Source of the DNA: Solirubrobacterales bacterium
GTDB lineage: Bacteria > Actinomycetota > Thermoleophilia > Solirubrobacterales > Solirubrobacteraceae
NCBI GenBank assembly: GCA_013695395.1
Contig: JACDAP010000386.1
Location: forward strand, 1-10,301
Direction of reading: 5' to 3'
Length of the DNA stretch: 10,301 nt
Positions 6,086 to 10,301 of this stretch are shown here, piece after piece. Position numbers and translations under genes: made by a program. How positions within the stretch are numbered: the first letter of the stretch is position 1; each line of letters opens with the position of its first letter. Below the pieces are notes generated by a model. It ran no database searches and was not told where the DNA came from. It saw only the letters and a program-made list of their open reading frames with translations.

Positions 6086-6516
6086 TGCTGTTCTCCGAGG
6101 CCGACGGCCAGAAGGTCGTCTCCAACGCCACCGCCGGGACCGTCGGGAAGGTCCACGGCCTCGTCGTCGACCCGGCGAGCCGACAGGTCGTCGCGCTCGA
6201 GCTGAAGAAGACCGACGGCGGCGACACGCTCGCCTGGGAGGACATCGCCGCCTTCGGGGCCGACGCGGTGACGGTGGCCGACGCCGAGGCGATCGGCGAG
6301 CCGAGCGAGGCCGTCGCCGAGCTCACCGGCAAGGACCACCGCCTGGTCGGCAAGCGCGCGCTCTCCGACGGCGGCGACGAGCTCGGCAAGGTCAAGGATG
6401 TCGTCTTCGACCCCGAGAACGGCGCCATCACGGGCCTGGTCGTCGAGAAGGAGGAGCTCGCCGGTGAGCGGCTGATCGGCGTCGGCTCCTACGCGGTGGT
6501 CGTCAAGGCCGAGTAG
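6085..6516 (+). CDS. Protein with two PRC-barrel-like repeats (143 residues)
   Basis: This is a compact partner of the preceding protein, made almost entirely of two PRC-barrel-like repeats: residues 8-65 (GTVGKVHGLVVDPASRQVVA, then LAWEDIAAFGADAVTV) and residues 84-141 (RALSDGGDELGKVKDVVFDP, then LIGVGSYAVVV). Each repeat shows the family's 'G...G.V.d.v.d...g.v.gl.v' strand pattern. It is acidic and lacks a signal peptide or membrane helix. The ATG shares its A with the TGA of the previous gene, so the two are made together and may form a multi-barrel complex. The last 14 bases overlap the convergent antiporter gene. A scaffold or membrane-surface adaptor role is an inference; no enzyme motif is present. 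Confidence 0.82.
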   Translation: MLFSEADGQKVVSNATAGTVGKVHGLVVDPASRQVVALELKKTDGGDTLAWEDIAAFGADAVTVADAEAIGEPSEAVAELTGKDHRLVGKRALSDGGDELGKVKDVVFDPENGAITGLVVEKEELAGERLIGVGSYAVVVKAE

Positions 6517-7732
6517 GCGTCACGTCGGGGACGGCCGCGCCGTCGGCGGCCTGCAGCTTGCGCTCCACCCAGCGGGCGCCGACCGTGTCGGTCAGCCCGT
6601 GGGCGGCGATCGAGGCGAGGATCACGTAGGAGATGATCTCGAAGAGCTCCACGCGGTCGGGCGCGGTCGACTCGAGCACGAAGAGGGCGAAGAGCATCGA
6701 CGCCACGCCCTTCGGCCCGAACCAGGCGATGAACGTCTTCTCCGGCCGGGTGAAGCTGCTCCCCGCGTAGGAGATCGCGATGGCCAGCGGCCGGGCGACG
6801 AGCAGCAGCACGACGATCAGGCCGATCACCGGGAGCGCCTCGACGCCGCCGCCCACGCTCACCACGAGCGCGCCGAAGAGCACGAAGGTGACCACCTGGA
6901 AGATCGAGCCGAGGTTCTCGTTGAACTTCGGGAACGCCTCGGGCACATCCGGGATCCGGATGCCCAGCACGACGCCGCTGACGAAGGTCGCGATCAGGCC
7001 GTTGCCGATCGTCGCCTCGGCGACCCCGTAGGCGAGCAGCGGGACCGCCAGCGCGTAGACGCCCTCGTAGCGCCCGCTCACCCCGTCGGTCGGCAGCCGG
7101 AGGAAGATCGCCCCCGCCGCGTAGGCGAGCGCGGCGCCGATCCCCGCCCCCGCGAGGGACTCGAAGCCGGTGTTGATCGCCTCAGCGGTGGCGCCGCCCT
7201 CGGCGGAGGTCGCGACGAGGAGCACGAGCACGAACGGGAGCGCGAGCCCGTCGTTGAGCCCGGACTCCAGGTTGAGCGCGTGCCGGACCTTCGGCGGGAC
7301 CTTCGCGCTCGTGACGACCGTCGAGGTGACGACCGGGTCAGTCGGGGCGAGCACGGCGCCGAGGAGGAAGACCTCGATCCAGGTCAGCTCGGGGAAGAGC
7401 AGCTTGGCGGCCAGCGCGGTCAGCACCAGGGTGAGCGGCATGGCGATGGCGATCGCGCGGACCGGGTCGCGCCAGCGCTCGCGCAGCAGTTCCTGCTCGA
7501 CGGTCAGCCCGTCGGTGAAGAGCGTGAGCACGAGTGCGAGCTCGACCACCTCGATCAGCCCCGGCGACTCGGGCTCGACGATGATCACGTCGGTGAGGGC
7601 GAGCCCGATCCCGGCGGCGACGGCGAGCACCGTGATCGAGAGGACGTTGCCCTGCAGCCAGCCGGAGAGCGCGCTCGTGATGAGGAGCAGGCCGCCGACC
7701 AGCGCGACCGCGAGGTTGAAGTCGACGTCCAT
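6503..7732 (-). CDS. CPA1-family Na+/H+ antiporter
   Basis: The 409-residue protein is a multi-span (about 12) membrane transporter. Its family motifs are clear: LGAVLAPTDPVVTSTVV (124-140) holds the T131-D132-P133 break of the unwound transport helix. LESGLNDGLALP (155-166) holds N160-D161, the Asn-Asp ion-binding pair of electroneutral CPA1 exchangers such as NhaP. R314 in LVARPLAI and the FGPKGVASMLFAL segment (338-350) are also conserved. It should exchange cytoplasmic Na+ (or K+) for external H+, or the reverse, to control pH and sodium. There is no large C-terminal regulatory domain, only a 25-residue tail. The ATG at 7732 shares its A with the TGA of the glutaminase gene, so the two are translationally coupled. 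The open frame continues upstream through the glutaminase gene, but those codons are a shadow frame. Confidence 0.92.
   Translation of the reverse strand: MDVDFNLAVALVGGLLLITSALSGWLQGNVLSITVLAVAAGIGLALTDVIIVEPESPGLIEVVELALVLTLFTDGLTVEQELLRERWRDPVRAIAIAMPLTLVLTALAAKLLFPELTWIEVFLLGAVLAPTDPVVTSTVVTSAKVPPKVRHALNLESGLNDGLALPFVLVLLVATSAEGGATAEAINTGFESLAGAGIGAALAYAAGAIFLRLPTDGVSGRYEGVYALAVPLLAYGVAEATIGNGLIATFVSGVVLGIRIPDVPEAFPKFNENLGSIFQVVTFVLFGALVVSVGGGVEALPVIGLIVVLLLVARPLAIAISYAGSSFTRPEKTFIAWFGPKGVASMLFALFVLESTAPDRVELFEIISYVILASIAAHGLTDTVGARWVERKLQAADGAAVPDVTPTRP
6530..6551 (+). terminator. Possible hairpin terminator of the PRC-barrel operon
   Basis: Two alternative perfect 6-bp stems overlap here: GACGGC/GCCGTC with a 3-base loop (6530-6544) and GGCCGC/GCGGCC with a 7-base loop (6533-6551). 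They lie 14-17 bases after the PRC-barrel stop but inside the 3' end of the antiporter gene. In such GC-rich coding DNA this may be chance. Confidence 0.3.
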
Positions 7733-8790
7733 CAGTCCTCGAGCGGGGTCGCCGCGATCCCGGCCTCGACCTCGGCCGGGTCGAGCAGGACGTCGTCGTC
7801 CTCGGTGGCGAAGACGTGCAGGCCGAGTCGGACGGAGACGTCCTGGCAGACGCGGGTGCCGCGGACGCTGTTGCCGTACTCGTCGAGGCCCGGGGAGAAG
7901 ACCGCGACGCCCATCTTCTCCGGGATCGCGGCGAGGACCCCGCCGCTCACCGAGCTCTTGGCGGGCACGCCGACGTCGAAGGCCCACTCGCCCGCGAAGT
8001 CGTACATGCCGCACGTGTACATCACGGTCAGCACGTCGCGCGTGCGCGCGCGCGTGAGCACCCGCTCGCCGGTGACCGGGTTGACGCCGCCGAGGGCGAG
8101 CGTCGCGCCCATCACCGCAAGGTCGGCGCTGGTGACCATCACCGAGCACGCGCCGAGGTAGACCGAGAGGGCGTCCTCGACGTCGCCGAGCAGCATCCGC
8201 TGGCTGCGCATGAGATAGGCGACGGCCCGGTTGTGGTCGTTGTCGGAGCCCTCCCGATAGAGGGTCTCCTCGTCGATGGCGAGCGTCGGGTTGCCCGCGC
8301 AGGCACGTAGCACCTCGAGGATGCGGTCGAGCTTCTCGGCCGGGTCGGTGCCGCGGACGAGCTCGGTGGTGACCAGCGCGCCGGCGTTGACCATCGGGTT
8401 GTGCGGGCGGTGGTGGCGCTCGTCGAACTCGATCGCGCTGAACTCCTCGCCGCTGGGCGCGACGCCGACGCGCTCGAGGACCCGCTCGCGCCCGAGGTCC
8501 TGCAGGGCGAGCACGTAGGTGAAGACCTTCGAGAGGGACTGGAGCGGGAACAGGCGCTCGTGGTCGCCGACGGAGTGCTTCTCGCCCTCGGGGGTGACGA
8601 AGGAGATCGCGAAGAGCTCGTCCTCGCCGCCCCACGGCGTCTCGCTGTAGCCACGGCCGGGCGTGTAGTAGCGGGCGCTCGCCCCGGCGCCGAGCGGACG
8701 GTGACGCTCGTGCAGCTCGCGAAGGCGCTCGTCGAGCAGCTCGCCCAGGGTGGGCTCGGGTGGCTCCGGAGCGCTCATCGCCGTGAGCAT
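7732..8790 (-). CDS. glsA: Glutaminase (serine-dependent beta-lactamase fold)
   Basis: The enzyme hydrolyses L-glutamine to glutamate and ammonia in the cytoplasm. The family motifs are present: FPLQSLSKVF with catalytic S85 and K88 (SxxK), HRPHNPMVNAGALV with N131 and N135, LYREGSDNDHNRAVAYLM with the substrate-binding Glu/Asn, SVYLGACSV with Y211, and MYTCGMYDFAG followed by VGVPAKSSVSGGV (273-285). The last segment usually reads VGxPAKSGVGGG, so it has Ser at two Gly positions. At 352 residues it is about 40 longer than the bacterial core, through N- and C-terminal extensions; there is no STAS or cyclic-nucleotide domain. A second in-frame ATG at 8778 is an alternative start; neither has a clear ribosome site. 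It follows mazF by 49 bases and is coupled to the antiporter downstream, suggesting a joint role in pH or ammonia balance. Confidence 0.93.
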   Translation of the reverse strand: MLTAMSAPEPPEPTLGELLDERLRELHERHRPLGAGASARYYTPGRGYSETPWGGEDELFAISFVTPEGEKHSVGDHERLFPLQSLSKVFTYVLALQDLGRERVLERVGVAPSGEEFSAIEFDERHHRPHNPMVNAGALVTTELVRGTDPAEKLDRILEVLRACAGNPTLAIDEETLYREGSDNDHNRAVAYLMRSQRMLLGDVEDALSVYLGACSVMVTSADLAVMGATLALGGVNPVTGERVLTRARTRDVLTVMYTCGMYDFAGEWAFDVGVPAKSSVSGGVLAAIPEKMGVAVFSPGLDEYGNSVRGTRVCQDVSVRLGLHVFATEDDDVLLDPAEVEAGIAATPLED

Positions 8791-8806
8791 GGCAGCCGCC
8801 GGGCGG

Positions 8807-8840
8807 AGCGCCGCACCCCGCAGCGTCGCGTGCAGGCGCT
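8807..8840 (-). terminator. Hairpin between mazF and glutaminase
   Basis: AGCGCC+GCAC (8807-8816) pairs with GTGC+GGCGCT (8830-8833 and 8835-8840): ten base pairs with a one-base bulge and a 13-base loop. On the minus strand it begins at the last base of the mazF stop codon. No U-tract follows. It could be a terminator or partial attenuator limiting read-through from the toxin genes into glsA. Confidence 0.4.
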
Positions 8841-9151
8841 CAGCAATCCATCACTCGCGCCATCGCCCGGCAGAACTCCGGCCACCTGGCCGCGTCGATC
8901 CGGCCGGCGGGGTGAAGGAGGCGATCGACGGGAAGCAGCTGCGTGTTGTCGAGGTTGGCCACGCTGCCCTCCCGGACCCCTTCAGCCGAACCCAGCGGCA
9001 CCTCGGTCGGCAGCCCTCGCACGGTCGTCGTGATCGGTGCGGCGAGCACCCGCGAGAGCAGCGGTACGACGCTTGCCCGGGTGAGCACGACGACCGGCCG
9101 CACCTTCTCGAGGTCCGCCCACCAGATCTGGCCGTGCCCGAGGTCGTTCAT
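8840..9151 (-). CDS. mazF: MazF/PemK-family toxin (mRNA interferase)
   Basis: The 103-residue protein has the MazF fold signature: GQIWWADLEKVRPVVVLTRA (7-26) with R18 and R25 near the expected active-site loop, VLAAPITTTVRGLPTEVPLG (35-54) with the conserved Thr/Ser run, and GSVANLDNTQLLPVDRL (62-78). MazF toxins cut single-stranded RNA at short sequence motifs and act as dimers. The last helix is WPEFCRAMARVM. The start overlaps the antitoxin stop by four bases (ATGA). The 3' end lies 49 bases ahead of the glutaminase gene in the same direction. Cleavage specificity cannot be read from the sequence. Family call is strong. Confidence 0.93.
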   Translation of the reverse strand: MNDLGHGQIWWADLEKVRPVVVLTRASVVPLLSRVLAAPITTTVRGLPTEVPLGSAEGVREGSVANLDNTQLLPVDRLLHPAGRIDAARWPEFCRAMARVMDC

Positions 9152-9426
9152 CGGCGGCGGCGGCGCGCCTTCGCCAGCGCGAGCACCGCGGCCGGGATCT
9201 CCCCCTCGTAGGGGAGATCCGGGCCGGGCGGCGCTTGCCAGGCGAGGTCGGGGTCGGCGTCGTAGGGCTGGGCGGTGAGCGCCTCGCGCTCCTGGGCGGC
9301 GAGGCGCTCACGCACGAGCAGCACAAGCGCCTCGTCGAGCAGCTGGCTGTCGCGGGCTCCGGTCAGTCGGCGGGCTCGCTCGAGCTCGTCGGCATCGACG
9401 GTGGCAGATATGCGGACACGGCTCAT
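9148..9426 (-). CDS. Ribbon-helix-helix-like antitoxin of MazF
   Basis: The 92-residue protein has an N-terminal strand (VRISATVD, 4-11) followed by two helices (ELERARRLTG and DSQLLDEALVLLVRERL), the layout of a ribbon-helix-helix DNA-binding domain (about 3-43). The C-terminal part (52-92), PYDADPDLAWQAPPGPDLPY and a basic final helix, is rich in Pro and acidic residues, as expected for a flexible toxin-binding tail. It overlaps mazF by four bases. The ATG at 9426 is supported by an excellent -35/-10 promoter seven bases upstream, so the mRNA is probably leaderless. It likely represses that promoter together with MazF. Function is inferred from partner, size and fold. Confidence 0.85.
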   Translation of the reverse strand: MSRVRISATVDADELERARRLTGARDSQLLDEALVLLVRERLAAQEREALTAQPYDADPDLAWQAPPGPDLPYEGEIPAAVLALAKARRRRR

Positions 9427-9433
9427 GCCATTG

Positions 9434-9463
9434 ATCGTAGGCGCCTGCGTGTTGGCTCGTCAA
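9434..9463 (-). promoter_or_regulatory. Leaderless promoter of the MazF antitoxin-toxin operon
   Basis: On the minus strand TTGACG (9458-9463) and TACGAT (9434-9439) are 18 bases apart, close to consensus for a housekeeping sigma factor. Seven bases separate the -10 box from the ATG at 9426, so transcription should start at or next to the start codon. An imperfect inverted repeat, GTGTTG (9449-9454) and CAACGC (9461-9466), overlaps the -35 box and could be the autorepression site. Confidence 0.7.
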
Positions 9464-9481
9464 CGCAACCCTGTCTCTTTC

Positions 9482-9498
9482 GTCTCGAATAGCGAGAC
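9482..9498 (-). terminator. Hairpin between aminotransferase and antitoxin genes
   Basis: GTCTCG (9482-9487) and CGAGAC (9493-9498) form a perfect 6-bp stem with a 5-base loop, 26 bases past the aminotransferase stop and upstream of the antitoxin promoter. There is no U-tract. It may end the aminotransferase transcript, but the stem is short. Confidence 0.4.
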
Positions 9499-9523
9499 CG
9501 TCGGCACAGGGCTGACCGCCGGT

Positions 9524-10301
9524 TCAGTGGTTCAGCGCCTCGAGCGCGCGGTCGACGTCCGCGGCGGTCGCCGGGAGGTGGCAGCTGAGGCGGGCGCGGC
9601 CGGCCCGGACGGAGGCGTGGACGCCCGCCCGCTCGAGCCGCTGCGCCGCGTCGGGGTGCTCGGCGACGACGATCGCGCTGTTCGACGGGGGCATCCCGAG
9701 GCCCTCGCGCAGCCGCGCGGCGAGCGCGAGGTCGTAGGCGCCGATCGCCTCCGCCCCGAGGTTCGCCACGAGCTCCACCGCGGGCGCGGTGCCCGCCCAG
9801 CAGATCCACGAGGGGGAGACGTCGAAGCGCTTCGCGGTGGGCGCCAGGCGGAGCGGGCCGCCGTAGCAGGTGCCCCACGGTTCGGACGCGGCGTACCACC
9901 CGGCCGTGTGCGGCGCCAGGCGCTCGGCGGCCTCCGGTCGCACGGCCATGAACGCGGTCCCGCGCGGGGAGAGCAACCACTTGTAGGCGCCGCCGCAGAC
10001 GTAGGCGAAGCGGCGCGCGTCGACCGGCAGCCAGCCCGCCGCCTGGGTGACGTCGAGGAAGACCTCGGCGCCGTGGTGGGCGGCCGCGGTCGTGAGCGCG
10101 TCGAGGTCGAGCACACGGCCATCGGAGGACTGGACGGCGCTGACCGCGACCAGCGAGGTCCGTCCGTCGATCGCCTCGGGGATCCGCTCGAGCGGGACCT
10201 CGCGGACGCGGACACCACGGGCCTCCTGCACGAGCATGGGGAACACGACGGAGGTGAAGTCGCCCTCGGCCACGAGGATCTCCCCGCCCGCGGGCACGCC
10301 C
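9524..10301 (-). CDS. Class V PLP-dependent aminotransferase family protein, N-terminus missing
   Basis: The frame is open to the window edge and ends at TGA 9524-9526; the visible 258 codons lack the N-terminal part. The fold I class V signature is clear: VSAVQSSDGRVLDLDAL, then VFLDVTQAAGWLPVD with the Asp that pairs with the pyridine nitrogen of PLP and the Gln/Thr around it, then YVCGGAYKWLLSPRGTAFMA with the lysine (AYKW) that forms the Schiff base. A small C-terminal domain follows, with RLSCHLPATAADVDRALEAL at its end. Relatives include cysteine desulfurases, isopenicillin N epimerase-like proteins and kynureninases; an active-site cysteine loop typical of desulfurases is not evident. 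The exact reaction is unknown. It is separated from the antitoxin by a hairpin and a new promoter, so it is likely an independent unit. Confidence 0.88.
   Translation of the reverse strand, partial: GVPAGGEILVAEGDFTSVVFPMLVQEARGVRVREVPLERIPEAIDGRTSLVAVSAVQSSDGRVLDLDALTTAAAHHGAEVFLDVTQAAGWLPVDARRFAYVCGGAYKWLLSPRGTAFMAVRPEAAERLAPHTAGWYAASEPWGTCYGGPLRLAPTAKRFDVSPSWICWAGTAPAVELVANLGAEAIGAYDLALAARLREGLGMPPSNSAIVVAEHPDAAQRLERAGVHASVRAGRARLSCHLPATAADVDRALEALNH

Noticed and set aside
6599..8161. 520-codon plus-strand open frame opposite the antiporter and glutaminase
   Set aside because: Same antisense signature (runs of Asp, Glu, Arg, His), no domain, and it crosses two well-supported genes.
7733..8635. 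Upstream extension of the antiporter reading frame to give a 710-residue protein
   Set aside because: The extra 301 codons are Arg/Pro/Ala-rich with no membrane or domain pattern and lie in another frame of the clearly recognisable glutaminase gene; the antiporter begins at the coupled ATG 7732.
9524..9538. Direct repeat at the aminotransferase stop (CTGAACC A CTGAACC on the minus strand)
   Set aside because: A 7-base repeat spanning the stop codon has no clear partner or structure and is within chance expectation.
1..10301. Anti-phage defence island, CRISPR array, phage or insertion-sequence remnants
   Set aside because: Two TA pairs raised the idea, but there are no helicase, methylase, transposase, integrase or defence-effector genes, no regularly spaced repeats, and no terminal inverted repeats or target duplications that I can see.

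Overview
The window is a very GC-rich stretch of bacterial chromosome. Genes are densely packed, and many are joined by ATGA, GTGA or TGATG stop/start overlaps. Several promoters place a TAnnnT-type -10 box 6-9 bases before the start codon with no Shine-Dalgarno sequence. This style, together with the protein families present (a lipoprotein with an HtaA-like domain, tandem PRC-barrel proteins, a TetR regulator beside an MMPL transporter remnant), points to an actinobacterium. Thermoleophilia/Solirubrobacterales is my best guess, but that is an inference; no rRNA or marker gene is present. I saw no tRNA, rRNA, insertion sequence, CRISPR array or phage gene.

Layout. (1) The 3' end of a histidine phosphatase gene (+) converges on a secreted lipoprotein gene (-), with two back-to-back hairpin terminators between them (327-399). 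(2) The lipoprotein is divergent from a TetR regulator (+). Downstream of the regulator lies a decayed C-terminal fragment of an MMPL/RND transporter, probably its lost target. (3) A minus-strand unit follows: antitoxin, PIN-domain toxin and AI-2E-family membrane protein, ending at 2167. (4) A cardiolipin-synthase-type PLD enzyme (-) is divergent from a three-gene plus-strand operon: a 50-residue single-span membrane protein and two proteins that each carry two PRC-barrel-like repeats. (5) A second minus-strand unit follows: RHH-like antitoxin, MazF toxin, glutaminase and CPA1 Na+/H+ antiporter. The last two are translationally coupled. (6) The window ends inside a class V PLP aminotransferase gene (-).

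How the genes may work together. Two unrelated toxin-antitoxin pairs sit immediately upstream of, and in the same direction as, membrane transport genes. Both antitoxin genes appear to start from leaderless promoters with the same 7-nt spacing between -10 box and ATG. The glutaminase-antiporter pair makes sense as a pH or ammonia homeostasis unit. Cardiolipin synthase, the tandem PRC-barrel operon, the AI-2E protein and the lipoprotein give the region an envelope theme. The parts belong to known families. What is less familiar is how they are combined: TA plus transporter units, and a tandem PRC-barrel operon with a membrane peptide.
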